Positions 31,114 through 39,823 are shown, numbered from the stretch's first letter. The stretch is 64,000 nt of DNA from Jeotgalibacillus campisalis (GCF_000829515.1 NZ_JXRR01000022.1:124001-188000), one strand, 5' to 3'. A program made the numbers and translations. The notes: generated by a model from the sequence alone, not told the origin.

Positions 31114-32370
31114 TTAGTCCAGATTTTCATCGACGATCTGCTGGGCTTCTTCTGCCGCAGCTTCAGGCGTTTCGCCTCCAACCACAGATTGAATCGAAGC
31201 GATCACCGCTCTTTCAATGTCTGCATTTGTGATCAGGAATCGCGGCTGAAATCTTGTATTGCGATCCATCCATTCAGAGGTGGATTTAAGTTCTTCCGAT
31301 TCATATTCAACATCCTCTACTGTCACATGCTGCCCCGTCTCATTTGCATAGGTCGAAGCATTATCCACATCAGACAAAAATTCAACAAATGTTTTCGCTG
31401 CTTCTTTTTTCTCTGAATTGGCATTCACGGCAAGCATAAAGGTAGTCGTGTTGATGCCTTCCCACTCAGCTTCTGCTGCTTCTGTCGTAATTGGGGCAAG
31501 CAGACCAAGTTCAATATCCGGATTGATTTCTTTTACACCAGCCATTGCATAAGAGCCGCTCGCTAGCATAGCTGCTTCCTCATTGGCAAGCTGGGCAATC
31601 GCGGAAGTATGGTTTGTTCCGAGTGAATCAGCGTTTAAAAAGCCTCTTTCTTCAAGCTCCTGGAACTGAGAAAGTGTTTGAACCCACCACTCATCCGTCA
31701 ACTTTGCTTCTCCCGCCATAAGCCTTTCAAAAATATCTTCCTCAGGTGCATTATTCATCATCATTGAATTCATGAATTGCCCAGGTCCTATATCAGATCC
31801 CGGGAATGCGATCGGTGTATAGCCCGCATCCTTTAGTTCCTGGCAAAGAGCTAAAAAGCCTTCCCAGTCATCCGCAGGCTCAAGTCCGAGCTCTTCGAAT
31901 AATCCTGCATTATAGACTGGCTGATTAAATACGAGCTGAAGCGGTACTGCCATCTGCTTGTCGTCAATCTGACCAGCCGTTATCAGTTCATCGTTGTAAT
32001 TTTCTAAAAATTCTTCGCCGCTTAAGTCTTCAAATAGACCTGCCTGATTAATGATTTCCATTTGGGACCCCGGAAAGCTTGTGAAGACATCTCCAGTGGA
32101 ACCGTCTCTCAGCAGGGTCTGAGCAGTAGATTGATATTGTTCAGACGGATAAATCGTCATATCGACCTGAATGTTCGGATTTTCTTCTTCAAACTTGGCA
32201 ATTAATTCATCAAAAACCGCCTTATCTTCCCCTCGCCAGTGAATGAAGCTGATGGTGCCTTCTCCGCCGCCGCCTTCTTCAGATTCGTTGCCGCCGCCTG
32301 ATCCGCCCACACAGCCAGCCAGCATTGTGCCTAAAGCCATCGTACTGATGCATACCCATTTTTTCATCAC
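31114..32370 (-). CDS. ABC sugar-binding lipoprotein 1
   Basis: Extracellular solute-binding protein (family 1), 418 aa, anchored by a lipobox (TMLAGC, lipidated Cys about 20) after a short signal peptide. SFIHWRGEDKAVFDELIAKFEEENP is the usual start of the mature fold. GTG 32370 or ATG 32367 both fit the AAGGGGGA site. First gene of the operon with two permeases, ManA, SGNH esterase, Gfo/Idh and ROK kinase, which suggests a mannose-related or acetylated glycoside; the exact ligand cannot be read from sequence. Confidence 0.9.
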   Translation of the reverse strand: MMKKWVCISTMALGTMLAGCVGGSGGGNESEEGGGGEGTISFIHWRGEDKAVFDELIAKFEEENPNIQVDMTIYPSEQYQSTAQTLLRDGSTGDVFTSFPGSQMEIINQAGLFEDLSGEEFLENYNDELITAGQIDDKQMAVPLQLVFNQPVYNAGLFEELGLEPADDWEGFLALCQELKDAGYTPIAFPGSDIGPGQFMNSMMMNNAPEEDIFERLMAGEAKLTDEWWVQTLSQFQELEERGFLNADSLGTNHTSAIAQLANEEAAMLASGSYAMAGVKEINPDIELGLLAPITTEAAEAEWEGINTTTFMLAVNANSEKKEAAKTFVEFLSDVDNASTYANETGQHVTVEDVEYESEELKSTSEWMDRNTRFQPRFLITNADIERAVIASIQSVVGGETPEAAAEEAQQIVDENLD

Positions 32371-32388
32371 AATGATTATCCCCCTTAA

Positions 32389-32417
32389 TCTATATTTCTA
32401 CTATAGTACTCTGGCAA
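32389..32417 (-). promoter_or_regulatory. Promoter of the first sugar ABC operon
   Basis: On the minus strand TTGCCA and TATAGA with a 17-base spacer, 18 bases before the start codon; the short leader leaves room only for the ribosome site. No clear cre or LacI operator was seen at this promoter. Confidence 0.6.
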
Positions 32418-32771
32418 AACTTTTAAAAAATAGTTACCTAACAATTTAGAAGAAAGATGTTCAGCAGGCTGACAGACAGCCATACTGCCCAGCTGGGAAG
32501 TAAAAGAATAACGTTAGCTTTGATTATGTAAAATGATTGGTATCCATTATAGTGACATATTAATCACTCTCTATTTTTTAGCCTCCCAGACCGTTCTTTC
32601 ATTAAATTGCGCTAAAAGACTTATTATGTAATACCTTAAATACATTCCACTTAAACATTTTTCTACAAAATAATTTATATTTCAGATATTTTAAGAAAAA
32701 AGACTCAGTTATCAAGCGACATTTTTCCCTTAAATCTCTTATATCAAGGCATATATGATCACTTAAAATGA
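32418..32771. other. Intergenic region, no gene seen
   Basis: About 350 AT-rich bases between the small four-cysteine gene and the operon promoter. A short GC patch at 32460-32500 can fold weakly (CAGCAGGCTG...CAGCTGGG). No reading frame with a ribosome site was found. Confidence 0.4.
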
Positions 32772-32921
32772 CTAGTTTACTTTTTGATAGGCTCGTCTTT
32801 CGGCATACTCCCGACAGCCGCTGCAGATCTTAATTATTTTTCCGCTATCATTTCTGAATGGAACCAAGGGCTTTATTTTCCGTTTGCAAATGGAACAGGA
32901 AGTCTTAAAAAACGACAACAT
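32772..32921 (-). CDS. 49-aa four-cysteine (zinc-finger-like) protein
   Basis: A small basic protein starting MLSFFKTSCSICKRK and ending CSGCREYAERRAYQKVN, with two CxxC knuckles 20 residues apart (Cys9/12 and Cys33/36), the spacing of a treble-clef or zinc-ribbon finger. AAAAGGAG lies 7 bases before the ATG and the frame is clean to TAG. A candidate promoter (TTTACT, 16 bases, TACAAT) lies about 35 bases upstream. It sits between the ABC operon and divergent cstA. I do not recognise the family; nucleic-acid or protein binding is possible. It is distinct from the C-x5-H-x8-CxxC pair elsewhere in the window. Confidence 0.6.
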   Translation of the reverse strand: MLSFFKTSCSICKRKIKPLVPFRNDSGKIIKICSGCREYAERRAYQKVN

Positions 32922-33046
32922 ATTGATTCTCCTTTTCACTTATTTAAGTTGATTGTATTTAGTCTAATAGAGAAGTAAATAAATTACCAGCTTAATAATA
33001 AGTAAATAATATCCATCAAAATAGAGCAATTTATTCATTTTAAACG

Positions 33047-33060
33047 TGGAAACGCTTAAA
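33047..33060. promoter_or_regulatory. Candidate cre site upstream of cstA
   Basis: TGGAAACGCTTAAA agrees with TGWNANCGNTNWCA at all but two defined positions, 107 bases before the cstA start. Carbon-starvation transport genes are often under catabolite control. Confidence 0.4.
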
Positions 33061-33166
33061 TTGACGAAATACTGTATTTTTTCTGAAAACGGGGTTCCCC
33101 TCCTCACATCCTCGTGTTACTATTCCCTATATTCTATTATTTACTGATGCAGCAGGAGGGATTGTC

Positions 33167-34603
33167 ATGGTAACATTTTTTGCAAGCATTGTTTTACTGA
33201 TCGCAGGCTATGTTTTTTATTCGAAATTTGTAGAAAGAGTTTTTGTTATTAATGATGAAACCTCCACTCCCGCTTATACAAAGCGCGACAATCTGGATTA
33301 TGTTCCGATGAGCTGGTGGAAGGGAAACCTGATTCAGCTTCTTAATATCGCCGGACTTGGCCCAATTTACGGCGCAGTAGCGGGTGCACTTTACGGTCCC
33401 TCTGCTTTTATTTGGATCGTTGCAGGCACGATTTTTGCAGGAGGCGTGCATGATTATTTCTCCGGCATGCTTTCAATGAGACATGGAGGCGCACAGTATC
33501 CTACCTTAGTAGGGAAGTATTTAGGGAAGACCGTGAAATCCATGATAAACGGATTGTCCCTCGTCTTAATGATGCTTGTAGCAGCCGCTTTCACAGCTGG
33601 GCCTGCACAACTAATCGCTCAAATTACGCCATTAAGCTTTACCGTTGCTCTTATTTTAATATTCAGCTACTTTTTACTCGCAACCATCCTGCCAATAAAC
33701 CGTGTGATTGGAAAAATATATCCGGTGCTTGGCGGCATCCTGCTTTTTATGGCAGTAGCAATCGGCGTTGCTTTAATATTCAGCGAAAATCCGATACCCA
33801 ACCTGACACTCCAAAATCTTCATCCAGGTGAACTGCCAATCTGGCCGCTTCTCATGGTCACGATTTCATGCGGAGCAATCTCAGGTTTTCATAGTACACA
33901 AAGCCCGATCATTGCCCGCACGATGAAAAAGGAATCAGATGGAAGAAGAATTTTTTACGGGGCGATGGTGACAGAGGGCGTCATTGCACTAATCTGGGCC
34001 GCAGCCGGCATGACATTTTTCAATGGTACAGCAGGTTTGCAGGAAGCCCTTGCAGCAGGAGGACCTTCGGGTGTGGTTAATGAAATTTCTACCACGCTTC
34101 TTGGTACACTTGGCGGCATTCTGGCGATCCTTGGGGTCATCATCCTGCCAATCACAACAGGAGATACAGCGTTACGGTCATCCCGAATGATTTTAACGGA
34201 ACTCATGTCAAAGTTTTTTAATATGGAAAACAAAACAAAAATTATCTTAATTACCATTCCAGTAGCCATCCCGACTTTCTTCCTTGCTACGATCGACTAT
34301 ACGTTCCTTTGGAGATATGTCGGCTGGACCAATCAGGTTGTCGCGTCTGTCATGCTTTGGACCGGTGCAATCTATCTGTTGAGACATAACCGATTTCACT
34401 GGATCTGCGGCATTCCGGCTATGTTCATGACCGGCGTAGTCTGCACGTATATTTTTTACGCGCCGGAAGGTCTCGGACTGGATTATCATTTATCAGTCGG
34501 CATTGGGCTGGCATTGTCCTTTATCGTCTTGATCTGGTACATCACACAAATCATCAAATATCGCAGCCTTCATCAAAATGAAAAGGCGCTGAAATTAGCT
34601 TAA
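33167..34603 (+). CDS. cstA: CstA-family transporter, short form
   Basis: Integral membrane transporter of the carbon-starvation family (peptide or pyruvate uptake). At 478 aa it is the short form lacking the extended C-terminus of E. coli CstA (701 aa) and shorter than B. subtilis CstA (about 600). About twelve hydrophobic segments; the signatures LLNIAGLGPIYGAVAGALYGP, GGVHDYFSGMLSMRHGG and GFHSTQSPIIARTM are intact. CAGGAGG precedes the ATG. A candidate cre site upstream and a strong terminator downstream make it a single-gene unit. No btsS/btsR-like two-component genes are adjacent. Confidence 0.9.
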   Translation: MVTFFASIVLLIAGYVFYSKFVERVFVINDETSTPAYTKRDNLDYVPMSWWKGNLIQLLNIAGLGPIYGAVAGALYGPSAFIWIVAGTIFAGGVHDYFSGMLSMRHGGAQYPTLVGKYLGKTVKSMINGLSLVLMMLVAAAFTAGPAQLIAQITPLSFTVALILIFSYFLLATILPINRVIGKIYPVLGGILLFMAVAIGVALIFSENPIPNLTLQNLHPGELPIWPLLMVTISCGAISGFHSTQSPIIARTMKKESDGRRIFYGAMVTEGVIALIWAAAGMTFFNGTAGLQEALAAGGPSGVVNEISTTLLGTLGGILAILGVIILPITTGDTALRSSRMILTELMSKFFNMENKTKIILITIPVAIPTFFLATIDYTFLWRYVGWTNQVVASVMLWTGAIYLLRHNRFHWICGIPAMFMTGVVCTYIFYAPEGLGLDYHLSVGIGLALSFIVLIWYITQIIKYRSLHQNEKALKLA

Positions 34604-34613
34604 ATTACATAAT

Positions 34614-34650
34614 AAAAAGCGATTCTGATCATTTCAGAGTCGCTTTTTAT
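34614..34650. terminator. Bidirectional terminator of cstA and the small Cys/His gene
   Basis: 15-bp stem AAAAAGCGATTCTGA with one mismatch and a 5-base loop, T-run on the plus side and A/T-rich on the other; it ends cstA and lies 45 bases beyond the convergent 44-aa gene. Confidence 0.85.
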
Positions 34651-34694
34651 TCTTTATATAGAACGTATAGATTAAAAAAAATCATCTTTTTTAT

Positions 34695-34829
34695 TTAAGC
34701 CGATACAATTTTGCTTTTAGAGGGCGTAGTCTCGGATTTTTTCTTGTTGCAAACAATACAGCGGCCTGTATAAATACTGTACCTGTGCTTCTTTTTAAGT
34801 CTGCAGTCAATCTTATACTTCAGCTTCAT
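34695..34829 (-). CDS. 44-aa basic Cys/His protein, paralog of the riboswitch-controlled gene
   Basis: MKLKYKIDCRLKKKHRY followed by CIVCNKKK and a short tail. It shares 20 of 30 N-terminal residues with the product of 13669-13788, including Cys9, His15, Cys24 and Cys27. GGAGG lies 9 bases before the ATG, so unlike its paralog it has a normal ribosome site. The 250 bases upstream hold no GEMM-like core. The two copies 21 kb apart define a family of tiny, probably zinc-binding proteins that I do not recognise by name. Confidence 0.72.
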   Translation of the reverse strand: MKLKYKIDCRLKKKHRYSIYTGRCIVCNKKKSETTPSKSKIVSA

Positions 34830-35042
34830 AGGCTTTTACCTCCATTATATCCGCTCGTTTTCATTCTTTCCCTTCCCCCTTGTCTGAAAGTGTAGATCAT
34901 CTCATCTATCCTACTCGTCTAAGATAACTTGTTCTTTATTAAGAATACTATTAATTACTGGATAAATCAAATAGTTTTTACCATTTTAATTATTTTTTTA
35001 CGTCTTTTAATTCGCTGCAAGCATACATAAAATGCCTAGTTA

Positions 35043-35078
35043 AAAAAATAAAACAGTCAGAGTGAAAACTGACTGTTT
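35043..35078 (-). terminator. Terminator of splAB
   Basis: On the minus strand AAACAGTCAG pairs with CTGACTGTTT around an 8-base loop, followed by TATTTTTTT, right after the splB stop. Confidence 0.88.
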
Positions 35079-35083
35079 AAGGA

Positions 35084-36112
35084 TTACGTAAAGTATTCGA
35101 TTTTCGCTTGAGGGAACATATTGTCAATATAACCTGCTAGCGTACCTTTAATTTGTTCCTGTTCATCATCCTGATAGACATATTTTCCAATGCCGTATCT
35201 TCCCCATTTCCACTTACGGGCCGATTCATCAAGCTCGAGCTTTGTCATCGGATAGTTTTTCTCAATCACACGTTTAGCCGGTTTTGTGAAGCGATGCTGA
35301 ATCATTTCAAATGTTAAGTCTTTTTTTGCAAAGGCGGGAAGCTTGGACTCCAGTTTTTCCATCATCTCCCCGTAGCCTTCCTGCCAGCCGTCATGAAGGT
35401 AAATGGGGGCTATGATGAACCCTAGGGGATAGCCTGCCTCTGCTACTTTAACTGCCGCTTCGATCCGTTCATCAAGACGGGAGGTTCCCGGTTCGAAATT
35501 CTTTATAATGTAATGATCGTTAATGCTGAAACGAAAGCGGGTTCGTCCATTGTGTTTGGCATCTAACAAATGGTCTACATGGGCAAATTTTGTTACAAAT
35601 CGGAGTCTTCCATGCTCTGTGGCACCGAAATGTTCAATCGCCCGCTTTAATGTATGCGTTAAATGATCCACCCCCACAATATCAGAAGTACAGGAGGCTT
35701 CGAACCTTGTTTCTTCCGGCATCCGTTCTTTCATATATTCGTCTGCCTGGTCAAAAATTTCTTCTACATTTACATAGGTACGGATATACGGCTTGTCTCC
35801 CATCGTCGTTTGCAGATAGCAGTAATGGCAATGCCCCATGCAGCCTGTAACAAAAGGGATTGCATATTCTGCAGACGGTTTGGACGTATCAAACTTCAGC
35901 GTTTTCCTCACACCAATCACGAGCGTGGATTTTGCCTTCCGATACTTCTGAAAATGGTTGTCACCGGGTAGGTTTCGGATTTGATTATGAGACGTCGTTT
36001 CTTTAATTTCGATCCCCATTCCCTTAAATTTTTCAACAAGCTGTTTACCAAGTGGATACTCCATTGCACGGGGCTCGACAAATATCAGCTGCGGTACGAA
36101 TGGCTTAACCAT
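35084..36112 (-). CDS. splB: Spore photoproduct lyase
   Basis: Radical-SAM enzyme that reverses the 5-thyminyl-5,6-dihydrothymine lesion in germinating spores. From ATG 36112 it has 342 aa, the length of B. subtilis SplB, with the cluster motif in VTGCMGHCHYCYLQ (CxxxCxxC). The longer frame from 36157 runs into splA and has no ribosome site; AGGAG lies before 36112. Its start overlaps the splA stop by 8 bases, a coupled operon. With splA and the YjcZ gene it is the best evidence that the host forms spores. Confidence 0.95.
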   Translation of the reverse strand: MVKPFVPQLIFVEPRAMEYPLGKQLVEKFKGMGIEIKETTSHNQIRNLPGDNHFQKYRKAKSTLVIGVRKTLKFDTSKPSAEYAIPFVTGCMGHCHYCYLQTTMGDKPYIRTYVNVEEIFDQADEYMKERMPEETRFEASCTSDIVGVDHLTHTLKRAIEHFGATEHGRLRFVTKFAHVDHLLDAKHNGRTRFRFSINDHYIIKNFEPGTSRLDERIEAAVKVAEAGYPLGFIIAPIYLHDGWQEGYGEMMEKLESKLPAFAKKDLTFEMIQHRFTKPAKRVIEKNYPMTKLELDESARKWKWGRYGIGKYVYQDDEQEQIKGTLAGYIDNMFPQAKIEYFT

Positions 36113-36362
36113 GGTAGCTCTCCTGATCCGGAATACCGAAAGCTTCCCTGAACGCACGGTCTGCCTCGAATGCTGTAGGATATACTGCTACGTCTTCTGT
36201 TAGTGGATAATACGTGTCGTAAAGGTACAATGATTTTTGGTCCGGAAGTTCAGGATGAGGAACGACAAAGGCTTCCTGTACGTTCGCTACTCCTTGCGAG
36301 TGAGGATTGCGTAAAATCACAAAAACACTTTCTTCATCAAAGCACTGTTCTTTTTTATCCAT
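36105..36362 (-). CDS. splA: SplA, regulator of spore photoproduct lyase expression
   Basis: An 85-aa TRAP-like protein that in B. subtilis lowers expression of the spl operon. It carries the expected VILRNPHSQGVANVQEAFVVPHPE and LYLYDTYYPL stretches. Two ATGs are adjacent (36365 and 36362); AGGTGG is closer to ideal spacing for the second. It lies directly before splB. SigG control is expected from B. subtilis, but I did not find clear SigG boxes in the upstream sequence. Confidence 0.9.
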   Translation of the reverse strand: MDKKEQCFDEESVFVILRNPHSQGVANVQEAFVVPHPELPDQKSLYLYDTYYPLTEDVAVYPTAFEADRAFREAFGIPDQESYHG

Positions 36363-36482
36363 CATTCCACCTAACCTTCTTCAATATAGGAGTATTGTTT
36401 CCGTAACAAAAGAAAGTTATTTGTTTAAATGGAATTTTTCTGTTTTATTCTGGGATTGACAGTTTTTTTTATAAAGGGGACC

Positions 36483-36612
36483 GGTTCATTTCCGCTTCAG
36501 GCGGAGGCTTTCCGCGTGGCGGGAGGTGAGCCACATTGGTGCTTCGCATCTTCTGTGTCTCACCCTTCCCGCTTCATCACGCTGGAGTCCCCGCCTTACA
36601 CTCCAATGAACC
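36483..36612. repeat. Palindromic repeat element, copy 1
   Basis: Starts GGTTCATT and ends AATGAACC, with inner inverted blocks GGCGGAGGCTTTCCGCGTGG and a right side of CACGCTGGAGTCCCCGCC. The form is that of GC-rich, fold-back intergenic repeats scattered in many Bacillaceae genomes. This copy has a few changes from copies 2 and 3. Confidence 0.85.
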
Positions 36613-36699
36613 TATACTTTTTTTAAGAAATCATCCATAAGGTTTATGATTAAAGTGGCAAACGTTATTTTTAGTCCTAAATTCATTAAGAAGAAGACC

Positions 36700-36829
36700 G
36701 GTTCATTTCCGTTCCAGGCGGAGGCTTTCCGCGTGGCGGGAGGTGAGCCTCTTTGATGCTTCGCATCTGCAGTGTCTCACCCTTCCCGCTTCTTCACGCT
36801 GGAGTCCCCGCCTTCCGCTGCAATGAACC
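36700..36829. repeat. Palindromic repeat element, copy 2
   Basis: Same terminal GGTTCATT/AATGAACC inverted repeat and internal blocks as copy 1; the 87-base spacer following it is identical to that after copy 1. Confidence 0.85.
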
Positions 36830-36916
36830 TATACTTTTTTTAAGAAATCATCCATAAGGTTTATGATTAAAGTGGCAAACGTTATTTTTAGTCCTAAATT
36901 CATTAAGAAGAAGACC

Positions 36917-37047
36917 GGTTCATTTCCGTTCCAGGCGGAGGCTTTCTTACGTGGCGGGAGGTGAGCCACATTGATGCTTCGCATCTGCAGTGTCTCACCT
37001 TTCCCGCTTCATCACGCTAAAGTCCCCGCCTTCCGCTGCAATGAACC
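36917..37047. repeat. Palindromic repeat element, copy 3
   Basis: Same ends; carries an altered block (GGCTTTCTTACGTGG in place of GGCTTTCCGCGTGG) that adds one base. Confidence 0.85.
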
Positions 37048-37159
37048 TATTTTTTTAAAGGATTAGCTCATGGTGAAGCTTTATTAAAATTCTTTTTAAT
37101 CCCTCGAAACAAGAAACTTTAAATCAGAGAAATACGGATTAAGCCGACAAAACAAGTCA

Positions 37160-37798
37160 TTACAATTGGTGAAGTGCCGCTGCCAATACGCGTGTAAAAG
37201 ATGGGTCGGTTAAGCCTTCTTCATTATGGGCCGGCGTCAGGCAGACTACTTTGCCTGCACCATAAGCATGGGACCATCCCGCTATGGAGTCGCCGTCGAC
37301 CGAGGAGGAGTGCATAAAGATCTCTTCCGGTTCTGCGGTACAGTGGACAAAGTAATGTTCATCTACAATAGAGAAGGATTCAAGGGATGAATAAGCGGAC
37401 CTTTCGTCAATTGAGTAGCGGACGACTTGATGCTTTTTTGGATGATAGTCGAAAGAACCTTTAAGCATATCTGTATATGTATCCACTGAATCATAGGAGG
37501 ACAGGCCTGAGTGCCAGGCAAGCCAGCTCCCTCCTTTTTTAACGAAAGAGGCAATCGCTTCAGCTGCTTCTTCATTCATCCACGTTTCCACCTGCTCATC
37601 CTGCGGGTTTAATCTGTTTTCAGCAAACAAAATAACGCCATCCCACTTATCTGAAAGTTCGTTTTGAAGGTCTAAAACGGTAGCGAAGGTTATGGTTATC
37701 GGCTCCTTCATTTGATTAATCGCCAATTCCAGCGATGATCTTGCCCGGTCTTCCTCATGATAAAAATCTCCCAACACTGCAAGCATCTGCTTTGCCAT
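37160..37798 (-). CDS. ThuA-like domain protein
   Basis: A 212-aa cytoplasmic protein of the ThuA (trehalose-utilisation, glutamine-amidotransferase-like) fold: FAENRLNPQDEQVETWMNEE, SFVKKGGSWLAWHSGL and the C-terminal GAGKVVCLTPAHNEEG are the usual blocks. ThuA-like proteins often accompany Gfo/Idh dehydrogenases in sugar keto-group metabolism, as here, where it is the third gene after a Gfo/Idh protein and an SDR. AGGTGGG stands before the ATG, 10 bases after the SDR stop. Exact reaction unknown. Confidence 0.82.
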   Translation of the reverse strand: MAKQMLAVLGDFYHEEDRARSSLELAINQMKEPITITFATVLDLQNELSDKWDGVILFAENRLNPQDEQVETWMNEEAAEAIASFVKKGGSWLAWHSGLSSYDSVDTYTDMLKGSFDYHPKKHQVVRYSIDERSAYSSLESFSIVDEHYFVHCTAEPEEIFMHSSSVDGDSIAGWSHAYGAGKVVCLTPAHNEEGLTDPSFTRVLAAALHQL

Positions 37799-37808
37799 TT
37801 TCCCACCT

Positions 37809-38510
37809 CTACACGTTCATTTTATTTCCTTTAAAATCAACAAACCGGCTGCCTTCGCTCACATGTATTTTTCGTTCAAGCATACGGAAGATTCCATCTG
37901 TTGGTTCCATAGGATCCAGCGCAGCCTTTTGTCCGCCCATATCTGTTCTCAGCCACCCCGGATGAATGGAAAGGACTTGAATGTCTTCTTCTTTTAAAGA
38001 GCGATCCAATTTTTCACCCAGCATATTTAGTGCTGCTTTTGACATTCCGTACGGATAATTCCCCCCGTTTGCATTTGTTAGGCTTCCGGCATCTGAGGAA
38101 ATGTTTAAAATGGACGGCTGGCTTCCCTTTTTGAGCAAAGGCAGCAAGTGCTTAATAACGCGCAATGGACCAAGCGTGTTCACATCAAAGGATTGTCTGC
38201 ATGCTTCTATATCCAGCTCTTCAATTTCGCTTTCCACTTCAAGCAGTGTGCCTGCGTTGTTGATGATGACATCCAAGGATCCGGAATGAGCTAGAATTTT
38301 TTCCTTAGCATGAACCACCGAATCTTCGTTTGTCACGTCTACCTGAAGAACGATTAACTGATCTGTTGTTTCCATTTGTTTAATCAATTCTTTCCCGGAA
38401 GTGGAGTCCAGTGTCCGTACTCCGGCAAAAATCCGGTGGCCTTCTATCAATCCTTTTTGAACTAAAGCATAGCCAAGTCCTCTGTTCGCACCTGTAATGA
38501 AAATATTCAT
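37809..38510 (-). CDS. Short-chain dehydrogenase/reductase
   Basis: A 233-aa SDR with the nucleotide loop ITGANRGLGYALV, NNAG, the catalytic Ser in NISSDAGS and YPYGMSKAAL (YxxxK: Tyr-Gly-Met-Ser-Lys). The C-terminus HPGWLRTDMGGQKA resembles classical SDRs related to C-factor. It lies between the Gfo/Idh and ThuA genes of one operon. The substrate is not predictable. Confidence 0.88.
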   Translation of the reverse strand: MNIFITGANRGLGYALVQKGLIEGHRIFAGVRTLDSTSGKELIKQMETTDQLIVLQVDVTNEDSVVHAKEKILAHSGSLDVIINNAGTLLEVESEIEELDIEACRQSFDVNTLGPLRVIKHLLPLLKKGSQPSILNISSDAGSLTNANGGNYPYGMSKAALNMLGEKLDRSLKEEDIQVLSIHPGWLRTDMGGQKAALDPMEPTDGIFRMLERKIHVSEGSRFVDFKGNKMNV

Positions 38511-38583
38511 TTTATCCCCCTATTCAAGCAGTTTCATGACCTGCTTATTCTTTGTATGCGTTTTCATTTTGTATCAGCTATAT

Positions 38584-39723
38584 CTAGGATGTTTTTACCT
38601 CCACCCATTTTTCCTGTTCGTGACTTTCCAATATGGCATCAATCACACACATAGAAGCATGACCATCCTCAAAGGTAGCGAAATTCGGTTTGTCTTTTAA
38701 AGGATCTTTTCCTTCTTTAATATAGGAATAAAAATTTAACATCATATTTTTTAATGCATCCGGCCAGCCTTCATTATGTCCGCCAGGGTGGTGAATCGAG
38801 GACCTTGCCTCAGGTGTAAACAACGTAGAATCTGCCAATAGAAGATCATTCGATTTCTCCCGATGGCCAACCCAGAGCTTTTCAGGTTCCTCCTGATTCC
38901 AAAATGCAGAACCCAAGCTGCCGTTCATTTCAAAGCTCAAGCGGTTTTTTCTTCCCGCGCTGATTTGTGAAACGGTAAAGACACCTTTTGTTCCATCATG
39001 AAACCGTAGCAGGACGGATGCATGATCCTCGGTTTCCACTTTATATTCTTCATAATCCTCCGAATCAGCTGAGATCCGTTTTTTTCTGATTGGCAGAACC
39101 GTTGTCATATCCGCAAAAACTGACGTGATCCTCTTGCCTGTCACAAACTGAACCGTATCACACCAATGAGAGCCAATGTCTGCCACTGCCCGCGTCTTTC
39201 CGCCTAACTTTGGATCGAGACGCCAATCATAATCCGTGTCATTTAACAGCCAGTCCTGCAAGTAGCTGCCGTGGATCAAATGAACGCTGCCGATCGAGCC
39301 ATTTTCAACCATATGCTGCAAGTTTTGAACGCTTGGAAATTGTCGGTAATTAAAGTTAACACCATGAACTATTCTTTTTTCGCGGGCTAAATTAAGCAGT
39401 TCAAATGATTCTGCACAAGAAACAGCGAGCGGTTTTTCCGACAACACATGCTTGCCTGCTTTAATAATTTCCATACTGATTTCATGATGCAGATAATTAG
39501 GTGTGCAATTATGCACGACTTGAATAGTTGGATCGAGCAGCATTTCACGGTAATCCCCATAGGCATGCGGGATGTCCAATTGCTCCGCCTTCATTTTTGC
39601 CTTTTCAAGACTGCTGGCAGCCAAAGCCACCACTTCCACAAACCCCAGTCTCCTGACCGCTTCAACATGTGCAGGACCGATAAAACCGGTACCGATGACG
39701 CCAGCCTTGATTTTGTCCATCAA
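38584..39723 (-). CDS. Gfo/Idh/MocA-family oxidoreductase 2
   Basis: A 379-aa dehydrogenase: GVIGTGFIGPAHVEAV Rossmann loop, NCTPNYLHHEI, SEKPLAVS catalytic Lys motif and DIGSHWCDTV. It is not close to the other Gfo/Idh protein of the window (26133-27227). First gene of the Gfo/Idh-SDR-ThuA operon, a combination seen in 3-keto-sugar or sugar-acid metabolism. TTG 39723 or ATG 39720 both fit the AGGAG site. A TATAAT promoter lies 100 bases upstream. Confidence 0.88.
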   Translation of the reverse strand: MMDKIKAGVIGTGFIGPAHVEAVRRLGFVEVVALAASSLEKAKMKAEQLDIPHAYGDYREMLLDPTIQVVHNCTPNYLHHEISMEIIKAGKHVLSEKPLAVSCAESFELLNLAREKRIVHGVNFNYRQFPSVQNLQHMVENGSIGSVHLIHGSYLQDWLLNDTDYDWRLDPKLGGKTRAVADIGSHWCDTVQFVTGKRITSVFADMTTVLPIRKKRISADSEDYEEYKVETEDHASVLLRFHDGTKGVFTVSQISAGRKNRLSFEMNGSLGSAFWNQEEPEKLWVGHREKSNDLLLADSTLFTPEARSSIHHPGGHNEGWPDALKNMMLNFYSYIKEGKDPLKDKPNFATFEDGHASMCVIDAILESHEQEKWVEVKTS

Positions 39724-39823
39724 ATAGTAGCTCCTTTCATGCTTTCGGGCTGCTGAACGAATAATTTAAGTAGTTGAGTATTTTGTCATTTTCAAAAAAG
39801 TGAAAGAATATTGAATTAATTGT

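Larger units (their letters stand above)
36483..37047. repeat. Tandem triplication of a 217-bp unit
   Basis: Three copies of a 130-bp palindromic element separated by two identical 87-base spacers, unit length 217 in both steps. Copies 2 and 3 are the most alike. Between splA and a ThuA-type gene; no reading frame with a ribosome site. Confidence 0.92.

Noticed and set aside
32784-32978. Plus-strand 64-codon frame upstream of cstA
   Set aside because: Antisense to the four-cysteine gene, which has the ribosome site and motif.
33061-33090. TTGACG box as the cstA promoter
   Set aside because: No acceptable -10 at 16-18 bases; left unassigned.
34830-35042. Second GEMM riboswitch ahead of the paralogous 44-aa gene
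   Set aside because: No GGCAAACC or GCAAAGC core on the minus strand in this leader.
36429-36626. Plus-strand frame of 65 codons over repeat copy 1
   Set aside because: No ribosome site; the sequence is explained by the palindromic repeat.
36483-37047. CRISPR array
   Set aside because: Units are 130-bp palindromes with identical spacers, the opposite of a CRISPR layout; no cas genes.
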